Part shown: one piece after another, positions 37,504 through 46,642 of the stretch
Layout: the number at the start of each line of letters is the position of its first letter
Numbering within the stretch: position 1 is the first letter of the stretch
Notes under the pieces: generated by a model
Told to the model about the DNA's origin: nothing
Seen by the model: only the letters and a program-made list of their open reading frames with translations
The model's database searches: none
DNA from: Solibacteraceae bacterium
GTDB lineage: Bacteria; Acidobacteriota; Terriglobia; Bryobacterales; Bryobacteraceae
Assembly (NCBI GenBank): GCA_026984795.1
Contig: JALSRK010000023.1
Coordinates: 1-64,000, forward strand
DNA length: 64,000 nucleotides
Direction of reading: 5' to 3'
Position numbers and translations under genes: made by a program

Positions 37504-37532
37504 ATGATAAGGGGGGGCAAACCGATTGTCAA
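37504..37532 (-). promoter_or_regulatory. sigma-70 promoter of carD
   Basis: On the minus strand TTGACA (37527-37532) and TATCAT (37504-37509) are separated by 17 bp, containing a run of seven C. The predicted start gives a leader of about 50 nt to the CarD ATG. This is the best -35/-10 pair in the window. Confidence 0.75.
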
Positions 37533-37818
37533 GGGGAAGATTCGGCAAACATAATAGAATCAGTCACCTGAAGAGAGCGGGCCAAACCATTCTACACTCT
37601 TGTGTATGGATTCATTCCCTTGCGATCAGTGTCGAAGCCGCGAATCTGTTCACCTGCGAGGGGTGGGCCGGATGCCGGCGGACAGCGCGGCCCGGAGCGT
37701 CACTGGATAGACCAATTCCTTTCACGCTGAAAGCTTCAGCGGGCGGCCGCGGCGGCAGGAGCCGGAGGTTGCACGCCCAGGGGGCGGGCGGCGCCGGGCG
37801 AAGAGGGCAGACGCAGGC

Positions 37819-38253
37819 TCACTTTTCGAGCCGGGTCGTCTGGTGAGCCGCCAGACGCCAGGCTCCGTTTTCTTTCACCCAGAAGTGCATCATCATGAGC
37901 CGGTTGTCGAAAGGTTTGCCGGCCGACTCGCCCTTCATGACGACGATGGAGTGAGCGACGGCGGCATCGCCGTAAACCTTTACAGTCGTCTTTTCATGCT
38001 CGATGGCGTCGTAGCGCTGGCGGCCGGAACGGAGCTTGCCGAGATACTCTTCCTTGGTCTGGATGACGCCGGTGGAATGGGCGTAGATGAGGCCCGGAGC
38101 GAGGATTCTCTCCAACGCGGCGAAATCCCGTGCGACGACGGCCTTAGCCCACTGTTTCTCGGCCGCCCGCACGGAGTCGGCGTTTCCGGCGGCGGCCGTG
38201 AAGCAGAAAACAAAGAACGCGCCGGCGATGCCGAGGGCCAGTTTCCGGTGCAT
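37819..38253 (-). CDS. secreted DUF4440 (NTF2-like) protein
   Basis: The 144-residue protein has a signal peptide (KLALGIAGAFFVFCFTAAAGNAD) and a DUF4440/SnoaL-like fold: VRAAEKQWAKAVVARDFAALERILAPGLIYAHSTGVIQTKEEYLGKL, then a beta-sheet ending HFWVKENGAWRLAAHQTTRL. Such proteins are small alpha+beta cones with no settled function. An excellent ribosome-binding site (GGGAGGTG) precedes the ATG at 38253. Confidence 0.87.
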   Translation of the reverse strand: MHRKLALGIAGAFFVFCFTAAAGNADSVRAAEKQWAKAVVARDFAALERILAPGLIYAHSTGVIQTKEEYLGKLRSGRQRYDAIEHEKTTVKVYGDAAVAHSIVVMKGESAGKPFDNRLMMMHFWVKENGAWRLAAHQTTRLEK

Positions 38254-38296
38254 GATCACCTCCCTGCTGAGAGCCCATGATACCGCCGGGGGAAGC

Positions 38297-39535
38297 TCAT
38301 TCGTAGCGGAGCGCTTCGGCAGGGGCCACACGGGTGGCGCTCCCGGCGGGATAAATCGTGGCCAGGAAGCTGATCAGCACCGCCACGGCCGGCACCCAAA
38401 GCGCGTCGATCCAGCGGGGCTCGAACGGCACGTAGCTGAGGGCATAGACTTCGGGATCGAGACTGATCCAGCGATACTTGTCGGCAAGGTAGCAGAGCAG
38501 TTCCCCCACGAGCAACCCGATGGTCGAACCGATGACGCCGATGATGACGCCCTGCAAGATGAAGATCTTACGGATCTGCTCCCGGCGGCAGCCCATGGAC
38601 ATGAGCAGAGCGATGTCGCGGTGTTTCTCCATTACCATCATGACCAGCGCGATGAGGATGTTCAGGGCGGCGACGAGCTGAATCATGCCGATGGTGATCA
38701 CGGTGACGATCCGCTCCATCTTGAGGGCGCCGAGCAGTTGCCGGTTCTGCTCCATCCAGGTAGTGGCGGCCAGTTTGTCGCCGATGATCTTCTCGGCGGC
38801 GGCGGCCACTTCGGGGGCGCGCTGGATGTCGTCGAGGCGCAACTCGATCGAGTTGACGACGTCTCCGACGCCGAGCAACGACTGGGCGGCCTCGAGGGAA
38901 GTGAAAGCCCAGTGGGCGTCGAGTTCGTAGAGGCCGGACTCGAAGAGGCCGCAGACGCGGAAGCGCCGGTAGCTGGGGCGGGGGCCGAAAGGCGTGAGCT
39001 CCCCTTGCGGGCTGATCACGTTGATGACGCTGTTCATGGTCATGCCGACGTTGCGGGCCAGGCGGACGCCGAGGACGATGCCCGGGAGGCCGTTCTCCTG
39101 GCTGCGGAGGCCGGCGAGAGAGCCCTCGACCAGATGCGTGAGAGCCCCAACCGGCTGGGCGGCGACGCCGGGGCGGATGCCTTTGATGATGCCGCCGTCG
39201 GATTGAAGCGGTCCGGTGAAAAAGACGGGAGCGTAGAGGGTGGGCTCGGCGCTGGTGACATGCGGCAGCGCCGCCAACTTTCCGGCCAGCTCCCGCCAGT
39301 CGTGAATCCCGTAGCCCGGCTCCTTTTCGAGGATGCTGACGTGGGCGGTAGCGCCGAGCAGATTCGTCTGAAGGGTGTTGCGGAAGCCGTTGTTGATGGC
39401 CAGGGCGATGATCAAGGCCATGACGCCGGCGGCCACGCCGAGGATCGAGATCAGGGTGATCAGGCCGATGACGGCCTGTTTGCGCTTGGCTCGCAGGTAG
39501 CGGAGGGCGACAAAGAGTGGAAACGAGCGGGTCAA
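38297..39535 (-). CDS. lolC: LolC/LolE-type lipoprotein-releasing ABC transporter permease
   Basis: The 412-residue protein has one N-terminal membrane segment (IGLITLISILGVAAGVMALIIALAI), a large periplasmic MacB-like domain (residues ~50-270), and three C-terminal membrane segments ending VAPAEALRYE, the standard LolC/E C-terminus. It releases outer-membrane lipoproteins to LolA. The start is TTG at 39535; a TAGAAT box (39542-39547) ends 6 nt before it, fitting a leaderless mRNA. It is 47 nt after lysS; no lolD ATPase gene follows. Confidence 0.88.
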   Translation of the reverse strand: MTRSFPLFVALRYLRAKRKQAVIGLITLISILGVAAGVMALIIALAINNGFRNTLQTNLLGATAHVSILEKEPGYGIHDWRELAGKLAALPHVTSAEPTLYAPVFFTGPLQSDGGIIKGIRPGVAAQPVGALTHLVEGSLAGLRSQENGLPGIVLGVRLARNVGMTMNSVINVISPQGELTPFGPRPSYRRFRVCGLFESGLYELDAHWAFTSLEAAQSLLGVGDVVNSIELRLDDIQRAPEVAAAAEKIIGDKLAATTWMEQNRQLLGALKMERIVTVITIGMIQLVAALNILIALVMMVMEKHRDIALLMSMGCRREQIRKIFILQGVIIGVIGSTIGLLVGELLCYLADKYRWISLDPEVYALSYVPFEPRWIDALWVPAVAVLISFLATIYPAGSATRVAPAEALRYE

Positions 39536-39541
39536 AGCACC

Positions 39542-39547
39542 ATTCTA
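39542..39547 (-). promoter_or_regulatory. -10 box of the lolC-type gene
   Basis: TAGAAT on the minus strand, 6 nt before the TTG start. The +1 position falls exactly on the TTG, supporting this start and a leaderless transcript. Confidence 0.5.
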
Positions 39548-39582
39548 CGCGTCTCCGGAGACCGGGCCTGGAGGGAGGGGCC

Positions 39583-41103
<1,521 letters not shown>

Positions 41104-41226
41104 AGGAATCTCCCGTGCTGCCGTGGAAGTCGAGAACTCAACGACGAAGTCACCAGAGCCGCACGCCAGGCGCCGCCGGGACCGCACGGCCCGGGTCCGG
41201 CGGCCGGTGTGGGCTGCGAAAGCACC

Positions 41227-41232
41227 ATTATA
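41227..41232 (-). promoter_or_regulatory. -10 box of lysS
   Basis: Consensus TATAAT on the minus strand, about 125 nt before the TTG of lysS. No convincing -35. A perfect 6-bp inverted repeat (CCCAGG 41242-41247, CCTGGG 41252-41257) sits just upstream. Confidence 0.5.
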
Positions 41233-41416
41233 GCGGGCGCTCCCAGGCTTTCCTGGGCCGGCGCCGGTTCCCGTTGCCGGCGCCCGGGTGACGGAGGGCG
41301 CTAAACCGGACGGCCGATCCGGCCGATAAAACGGTGTGCCGTCCCGCGTGAAACTCCTTCCCCCCGAGGATACGACCGCCGGGAAAGCGGCGCCCGCGGC
41401 TCCACCGGCGGGCCGG

Positions 41417-41422
41417 TATAAT
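41417..41422 (+). promoter_or_regulatory. -10 box of the glycosyltransferase gene
   Basis: TATAAT in GCCGGTATAATCGAG. The +1 expected from this box is 41429, exactly the TTG start codon, so the mRNA should be leaderless. Confidence 0.55.
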
Positions 41423-41428
41423 CGAGCG

Positions 41429-42160
41429 TTGACCGCCGTTTCCATCGTTATTCCCGCCTACAACGAGGAGAGGCGCTTGCCTGCGACCCTCAGCCGGATC
41501 ATGGAGTGGGCGGAGAGCAGCGCCGGACGGTATGAGGCGGAGATCCTCGTCGTGGACGACGGTTCGAGCGACCGGACCCGCGAGGTAGCCGAGAGCTTCA
41601 CCGGCCGGAAGGTTCCGGTGCGGGTGCTGGCGAATCCGGGCAACCGGGGCAAGGGCTACTCGGTGCGCCACGGGATGCTGGCGGCGCAACGGGAGTGGGT
41701 GCTGTTCACCGATGCCGATCTGTCGGCCCCCATCGAAGAGCTCGAGAAGCTGGAGAGTGCAGTGCGGGAGCATCGGGCCGAGATCGCCATCGGCTCCCGC
41801 GCGCTGGACCGTTCCCTCATCGGGGTGCACCAATCGGCGTTTCGTGAGTGGGCAGGCCGCATGTTCAACTTGCTGATGAGGGTGCTGACGGGGCTGCCGT
41901 TTTGGGACACGCAGTGCGGCTTCAAGCTCTTCTCGCGCCGGGCGGCCCGTGAAGTCTTCCGCCGGCAGCGAATCGACCGGTTCGGCTTCGATGTGGAGGC
42001 GCTGTTCATCGCGCGGCGGCTGGGATTGAAGACGGTGGAAGTGCCGGTGCGGTGGAACCACGTGGAGGGAACGAAGGTAAGCCTGATCCGAGACAGCCTG
42101 AATATGTTCCTGGATCTGGTCCGGATCCGGTGGTACGACCTGCGCGGCGCTTACCGGTGA
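41429..42160 (+). CDS. family 2 glycosyltransferase (dolichyl-phosphate-glucose synthase-like)
   Basis: The 243-residue GT-A enzyme transfers a sugar from a nucleotide donor, probably to a polyprenyl phosphate. It has VSIVIPAYNEERRLPATL, VVDDGSSDRTREVAESF, NRGKGYSVRHGMLAA, LFTDADLSAPIEELEKL (DxD-type metal site) and DTQCGFKLFSRRAA, with GFDVEALFIARRLGLKTVEVPVRWNHVEGTKV, all typical of the ALG5/DPG-synthase branch. No transmembrane segments are evident. I prefer the TTG at 41429 over the ATG at 41336, because the latter adds 31 low-complexity residues and contains the TATAAT box. Confidence 0.85.
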   Translation: MTAVSIVIPAYNEERRLPATLSRIMEWAESSAGRYEAEILVVDDGSSDRTREVAESFTGRKVPVRVLANPGNRGKGYSVRHGMLAAQREWVLFTDADLSAPIEELEKLESAVREHRAEIAIGSRALDRSLIGVHQSAFREWAGRMFNLLMRVLTGLPFWDTQCGFKLFSRRAAREVFRRQRIDRFGFDVEALFIARRLGLKTVEVPVRWNHVEGTKVSLIRDSLNMFLDLVRIRWYDLRGAYR

Positions 42161-42331
42161 CGGCCGGGCAGAGCCTCGCCTTTCGAGCGGTTTCGCGGCG
42201 GCCTCCTGCAGCGGGGAAATCCCTGTTTCCACGGCGGCTGTCCGCCTAGTACCAGGCGAATTGTTTCTAGTACAAAGTCGCAAAAGTTCTCTCGAAATGC
42301 CACGATCTGAAGGAATAACCTGGGGTCGGGC

Positions 42332-42550
42332 ATGGACCTCCAGAGAATCATTGAGGAATTATACGAAGAACGGGAGCGGTTGACGCACGCCATCGAGTTG
42401 CTGGAAGCAGTGGCCGCCGCGCGGTCGCCCAGGGGAGAGCAAGGCGCAAGACCACGCAAGCGGCGCGGGCGCCGGTCGATGAGTCAGGAAGAGCGCCTCG
42501 AGGTTTCCCAGCGCATGCGGGCGTATTGGGAGAAACGCCGCCAGCAGTAG
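42332..42550 (+). CDS. small basic protein, possible DNA-binding
   Basis: The 72-residue protein has an N-terminal coiled-coil-like helix (MDLQRIIEELYEERERLTHAIELLEAV), a basic linker (RPRKRRGRRSM) and a C-terminal helix rich in Arg/Lys (SQEERLEVSQRMRAYWEKRRQQ). The RRGRRSM string recalls an AT-hook-like contact. I infer a small nucleoid-associated or regulatory protein; no named family. Its last 67 bases overlap the end of the convergent methyltransferase gene. Confidence 0.65.
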   Translation: MDLQRIIEELYEERERLTHAIELLEAVAAARSPRGEQGARPRKRRGRRSMSQEERLEVSQRMRAYWEKRRQQ

Positions 42551-43269
42551 CGGGACTGGCGCCAGGGCTTCCAGCCTTTGAAATACCAGAGCCAGAAGTA
42601 TTGGGTGCCGGCTCCGTGGCGATACCGCGGGTCGAAGCCGCAGCGCAGGGCCATATCGACGGCCTCTTCGTCGGTGAAGGGCACGCCAAGCCAGGTGTCG
42701 TCTTCGGTTCGCTCGATCGAGGCGTCTCCCTGGACCTGGAACTTGAACAGGCAGCCGTAGCGCAGGAGCCGGTGCACTTCGCGCACGTAGCCCTCGATGA
42801 TCGCCTTGCTGGGAATGTGCTGGAAGACGATGCTCGAGAAGGCGAAATCGACGCGGATCTTCCCGAGGACGCGGAGGTCGCGCCCGTTGTTTTGCTCCAC
42901 GCGAACGTTGGGATAGCCGGCCAGCGCGCGGCGCGCCTGCCGGACCATCTCGCCGCTGATATCGACGGCATAGACCGTGCCGAAGATCTTCGCCAGGGCC
43001 CGGGTGACGCGGCCGGCGCCGCAGCCGATTTCGAGCACCGCCATCCGCCGCGGATCCTTGCCCCGGCAGATGTTCGTCATGTCGGTGAGGATATGGTTGC
43101 GGACCTCCTCCTCGCCCGAGGCGAAGAACTCCTCGTCGGTCCACTGCTGCCTGCCGGTGGCGACGTAGAAGCGGGCGTTTTCGCGCGCACGGCGATCCCA
43201 GTCGGCGCGCATCTTCTGTTCCAGGTATGCCAATTCGTCCTCGGTGTGGGGACCCGATCCAGCCACCAA
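42484..43269 (-). CDS. class I SAM-dependent methyltransferase
   Basis: The 261-residue protein has the SAM-binding fold MAVLEIGCGAGRVTRALAKIFGTVYAVDISGEMVRQARRAL (motif I and acidic end of beta-2), VDFAFSSIVFQHIPSKAIIEGYVREVHRLLRYGCLFKFQV (motifs IV-V) and a C-terminal aromatic-rich tail (TQYFWLWYFKGWKPW). The substrate is unknown. The TTG at 43269 is the start I prefer: TATCAT at 43277-43282 ends 7 nt before it, and the upstream open frame to 43350 is low complexity. It overlaps the small gene 42332-42550 tail to tail. Confidence 0.83.
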   Translation of the reverse strand: MVAGSGPHTEDELAYLEQKMRADWDRRARENARFYVATGRQQWTDEEFFASGEEEVRNHILTDMTNICRGKDPRRMAVLEIGCGAGRVTRALAKIFGTVYAVDISGEMVRQARRALAGYPNVRVEQNNGRDLRVLGKIRVDFAFSSIVFQHIPSKAIIEGYVREVHRLLRYGCLFKFQVQGDASIERTEDDTWLGVPFTDEEAVDMALRCGFDPRYRHGAGTQYFWLWYFKGWKPWRQSRYCWRRFSQYARMRWETSRRSS

Positions 43270-43276
43270 TAGATAT

Positions 43277-43282
43277 ATGATA
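43277..43282 (-). promoter_or_regulatory. -10 box of the methyltransferase gene
   Basis: TATCAT on the minus strand, 7 nt before the TTG start; the predicted +1 is one base before the start codon. Confidence 0.45.
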
Positions 43283-43399
43283 CGCGACCGCCGCGGCCCC
43301 GGCCGCCGGCCCAGGGGCGGCCGAAGGGCCGGGCCGCGGCCGAGATCCATTGACTTCCGCCCCCGCCGGCATTAGACAGGGGGTAGGGAGGGACGGGCA

Positions 43400-43903
43400 A
43401 TGCTGTCCAGCAAGTTCATCCGGCTGGTCGAGTCCCACGCCGAGGAGATCGCCGAATCGACACTACGCCAACTGGCTGAGGATCCGAGGACGCCGCATCT
43501 GGCGCGCAGACCGTGGTGCGAGCAGATCGCCGAATGCGCCGAGATCATCCGGGATCTGGGCCAGTGGCTCGTTCACGGAGGAGACGAGAACGTCGCGGAA
43601 CGGTTCGAGCCGGTGGGCGCCCGATGCGCCGCGCAAGGGATCCCGGCCTCGGAGCTGGTTTACGCCTTGCATGTGCTGAAAGCGAAGATGCTGGACTTGA
43701 TCCGCAATCAGGGGCTGGCCCAGAGTTCGGTGGACCTGTACGCGGAGGAAGAGTTGGAGCACCACGCCGGCCGGCTCTTCGATTCGATCGTCTATCACGT
43801 CGTCAACGGCTACGAGAGCGCCGCCGTGGCCGAGGCGGCGGCCGCCGCGGCGGGAGACCGCTCAGGCGCTCCGGGGCCGGGCGGGCCGGGTCAGAGCAGA
43901 TAG
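43400..43903 (+). CDS. RsbRD N-terminal-like regulatory domain protein
   Basis: The 167-residue all-helical protein resembles the RsbRD N-terminal (non-heme globin-like) sensor domain: MLSSKFIRLVESHAEEIAESTLRQLAEDPRTPHL, then RDLGQWLVHGGDENVAERFEPVGARCAAQGIPASELVYALHVLKAKMLDLIRNQG. It lacks the STAS or kinase domain such sensors usually carry, and ends in a Gly/Pro-rich tail. GGGAGG precedes the ATG. It may be a free-standing regulator of a stress or signalling pathway; the partner is not in view. Its end overlaps the convergent lactate permease gene by 13 nt. Confidence 0.65.
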   Translation: MLSSKFIRLVESHAEEIAESTLRQLAEDPRTPHLARRPWCEQIAECAEIIRDLGQWLVHGGDENVAERFEPVGARCAAQGIPASELVYALHVLKAKMLDLIRNQGLAQSSVDLYAEEELEHHAGRLFDSIVYHVVNGYESAAVAEAAAAAAGDRSGAPGPGGPGQSR

Positions 43904-45501
43904 GCGTAGACGGCGGTGATCAGGCCGACGATGCTGCCGAGCAGGATGGAGTGCCGCAGCGTGAAGCGGAACAGCCGGGACTCCTGGCTGGTGTGCATAC
44001 CGGTGGCGGCAGCGGCCACGGCCAGACTCTGAAGGCTGATCATCTTGCCCATGACGCCGCCGGAGGAGTTGGCCGCGGCCATGAGCACGGGGTCGAGGCC
44101 GAGACGTCCGGCGGTGACGACCTGCAGGTTCCCGAACAAGGCGTTCGAGGAGGTATCGCTGCCCGTCAGAAAGACACCGAGCCAGCCGAGCATGGCGCTG
44201 AAGTAGGGGAACAGGACGCCGGTGGCGCCGAAGGCGAGCCCCAGGGTGACGGTGGCGCCGGAGTAATTCATCAGAAAAGCCAGGCCCAAGACGGCGGCGA
44301 TGGTGACCAGCGGCAAGAAAAGCTGCCGGCAGGTGGTGGCGAAAGCGCGCCACGCCTGTGCCGGCGTCATTCGGAGGACAAGCACCGAGAGGACGGAGGC
44401 GATCATGCAGGCGCTGCCGGCGGCCGAGAGCCAATTGAGGGTGTAGAGCGCCGGGTAGGGGGAGGGCTCCGGGACGAGGGGCTGCATGCGCTGGACGAGA
44501 TTATGCAATCCAGGCCAGGCGAAAACGACGGTGGCTTTGTTGAGGACCGCCTTCACGCTGCTCTGGCCCCAGAGCAGCACAAGGATCACGAGGAGGAAGT
44601 ACGGCGACCAGGCGTGCAGAACTTCCCTGATCGGGTGTTTCCGGGGGAGGTTCTCGCCGGAACTCTCGTTCTCCAGATGGAAGCTGTCGGCGGGCTTCCA
44701 CACCTTGATCAGCAAGATCAGGGCGGCCATGGCGGTGAGGGACGCAAGAATGTCGGTGAGATAAGGGCCGACATGGTTCGAGACCAGGTACTGGACCGAG
44801 GCGAAGCAGACGCCGCAGAGCGCCGCGGCAGGCAGGACCCCGCCCAGGGCCCTGCGGCCACCCATGACAAGGACGAGGTAGGCCGGGATGAAGAGCGAGA
44901 CCGGAGCGCAGATCCGGCCCACAGCTCCGCTGAGGGCGTTCACGTCGAGTCCAGTGATGGCGCCGAGAGTGACGATGGGGATGCCGATGGATCCGAAGGC
45001 GACGGGCGCGGTATTGGCCAGCAAGCAGATCGCGGCAGCGTAGAAAGGCGAAAAGCCGAGGCCGGTGAGCATAGCGGCGGCGACGGCGACGGGAGTGCCG
45101 AAACCGGCGGCGCCTTCGATAAAGGCCCCGAAGGTGAAGGCGATGAGCAAGGCTTGGAGGCGCCGGTCGGCGGTAAGGCCGCCGATGGAATCCTTGATGA
45201 CCTCGAACTTGCCCGCCTCGATGGTGAGGCGATAGAGGACGATGGCCCAGAAGACGATCCAGCCGATCGGGAACAGACCGAAAGCGGCCCCATACCCGGC
45301 GGCGGCGGCCATCGTGCCCGCCGGCATCCCGTAGACGGCGACGGCAATCAAAGCAGCGGTCGCCAGGCCACAGAGAGCGGCGACCCAGGCCGGCCGGCGA
45401 AGGAGGCCGAGGAGCAGCAGAAGGACGACAACGGGCAGCGCGGCTACACCGGCCGAAGCGCCGAGGCTGCCAGCAAGGGGCGTATAGTGCTGTTCCCACA
45501 T
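43891..45501 (-). CDS. lctP: L-lactate permease (LctP family)
   Basis: This 536-residue integral membrane protein has 12 or more hydrophobic segments and LctP-family blocks: FTFGAFIEGAAGFGTPVAVAAAMLTGLGFSPFYAAAICLLANTAPVAFGSIGIPIVTL, FLTGSDTSSNALFGNLQ and AANSSGGVMGKMISLQSLAVA near the C-terminus. It takes up lactate (and probably glycolate) with protons. The ATG at 45501 directly follows a palindromic operator-like element (45502-45523) centred on TATCAA; the GTG at 45519 lies inside that element and is less likely. No lldR or lld dehydrogenase is adjacent. Confidence 0.92.
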   Translation of the reverse strand: MWEQHYTPLAGSLGASAGVAALPVVVLLLLLGLLRRPAWVAALCGLATAALIAVAVYGMPAGTMAAAAGYGAAFGLFPIGWIVFWAIVLYRLTIEAGKFEVIKDSIGGLTADRRLQALLIAFTFGAFIEGAAGFGTPVAVAAAMLTGLGFSPFYAAAICLLANTAPVAFGSIGIPIVTLGAITGLDVNALSGAVGRICAPVSLFIPAYLVLVMGGRRALGGVLPAAALCGVCFASVQYLVSNHVGPYLTDILASLTAMAALILLIKVWKPADSFHLENESSGENLPRKHPIREVLHAWSPYFLLVILVLLWGQSSVKAVLNKATVVFAWPGLHNLVQRMQPLVPEPSPYPALYTLNWLSAAGSACMIASVLSVLVLRMTPAQAWRAFATTCRQLFLPLVTIAAVLGLAFLMNYSGATVTLGLAFGATGVLFPYFSAMLGWLGVFLTGSDTSSNALFGNLQVVTAGRLGLDPVLMAAANSSGGVMGKMISLQSLAVAAAATGMHTSQESRLFRFTLRHSILLGSIVGLITAVYAYLL

Positions 45502-45523
45502 GGTTGTAGTTGATACCACAACC
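45502..45523. promoter_or_regulatory. palindromic operator candidate at lctP start
   Basis: GGTTGTAG (45502-45509) and CCACAACC (45516-45523) form a near-perfect inverted repeat (7 of 8) around TTGATA. On the lctP strand the centre reads TATCAA, a -10-like box 8 nt before the ATG. A GntR/FadR-type repressor bound here would block transcription. Confidence 0.45.
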
Positions 45524-45774
45524 GGTGGCGGGATTTCTCAGCGGGGTGGACTGCGCCTGGTGCAATGCCCCGGCCGGCCAAGGCAGGATCGGAGGAGTCT
45601 AAGAATCCGACAGCGATGTGGAGTCGCTGGCGGTCGGCAGGCAGCCTGCAGCCCGGCGCTTTCTGGAAAGGGCGCTGTTTCGGTGGAAGCAACAGAGAGC
45701 AGCCGGGAGTTGTGGACAAGGGCCGCCGCGGGCGTGGGACGAGGCCGGCCCGCGGCGGGAACTTCAGCAGGGGG

Positions 45775-46362
45775 TCAACCCTTGGCTTTACGCTTCTGAT
45801 CCTTGGCGTACATCTTCTGCCACTTCTTGACGATTTTGGTGATGGCCTTGTCGATCTGCTTGGCGGCCTTCGCGGGGTTCTCTTTGACGACCCCCTGGGC
45901 GCTGCCGCGCCAGATGAGCTTCTTGGTCTTGGCGTCCCATACATCGATGATCAGGGTGCCGCGTTTGTATTTCGTCATGGTGGTGGTGGAGCTGCCCATA
46001 CCCATGGAGCCTCCCCAGTATGGGGACCACCCCCAACCCGGGCCGTAGCCATAGCCCATGTGGGTGGTATCCAACCGGACCTCGTCCTCCACGCTGGTGT
46101 AATAGGTGACGTAGAGGTCGGGGTTCTTGGGGTCTTCGGCGAGGCCGCCTTCGGTGAGGTGGTATTCGATGGCGTTCTTGATGCGGGAGTCCATCAGTGG
46201 GGACTGGTCGTGTAACGAAGGTCCCTCGGGTCGCCCCCACGCGAAAGTCTCGTACTTGGAAGGATCGATGGACCGGTCGTAGTCCACGTAAATCTTCTGG
46301 GCGACAGCCGGCGCGGCAATCAGCAAAGCTGCCAGGATCAGGCCGAATCGTTTTCCGTTCAT
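45775..46362 (-). CDS. secreted DUF4136 protein
   Basis: The 195-residue protein has a signal peptide (FGLILAALLIAAPAVAQ) and the DUF4136 fold: KIYVDYDRSIDPSKYETFAWGRPEG, then KNAIEYHLTEGGLAEDPKNPDLYVTYYTSVEDEV, a Gly/Trp/Ser/Met-rich loop (YGPGWGWSPYWGGSMGMGSS) and TLIIDVWDAKTKKLIWRGSAQGVV. DUF4136 members are periplasmic or outer-membrane proteins of unknown role, often lipoproteins, but this one ends its signal without a lipobox Cys. It is divergent from the copper operon. Confidence 0.87.
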   Translation of the reverse strand: MNGKRFGLILAALLIAAPAVAQKIYVDYDRSIDPSKYETFAWGRPEGPSLHDQSPLMDSRIKNAIEYHLTEGGLAEDPKNPDLYVTYYTSVEDEVRLDTTHMGYGYGPGWGWSPYWGGSMGMGSSTTTMTKYKRGTLIIDVWDAKTKKLIWRGSAQGVVKENPAKAAKQIDKAITKIVKKWQKMYAKDQKRKAKG

Positions 46363-46642
46363 TTTGTGTCCTCTTGGTAGTCTCTATGTCGTTTCGACTC
46401 TTTCTTAAACTAGATGCGCAGTACCGGGAATCGATTCACCGACGAAGGCGGTCTGGGGGAGGCGGCTGGAGAGGCGAGGGCCTCAAGGCTGGGACGCGTC
46501 TGCCCGAAATCCGCCTCGGTTGCCTGAAATAAGGCAGGCCAGAGCAGGCATTGAAGGGGGGAGTATTGTGCTAACCTCATTCACCAGAATGAGTTGCCCA
46601 CGAGTTTCCGAGTGGCCTTCCAGTTGCCTATCCGTTACGACG
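46363..46642. other. divergent region upstream of the copper operon
   Basis: This 280-base spacer contains TGCCT-GAAATA-AGGCA (46521-46536), a 5-bp inverted repeat that could be a regulator site. No MerR-type (19-20 bp spacer) promoter or CusR box was recognised by eye, and no regulator gene lies here. Confidence 0.4.
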
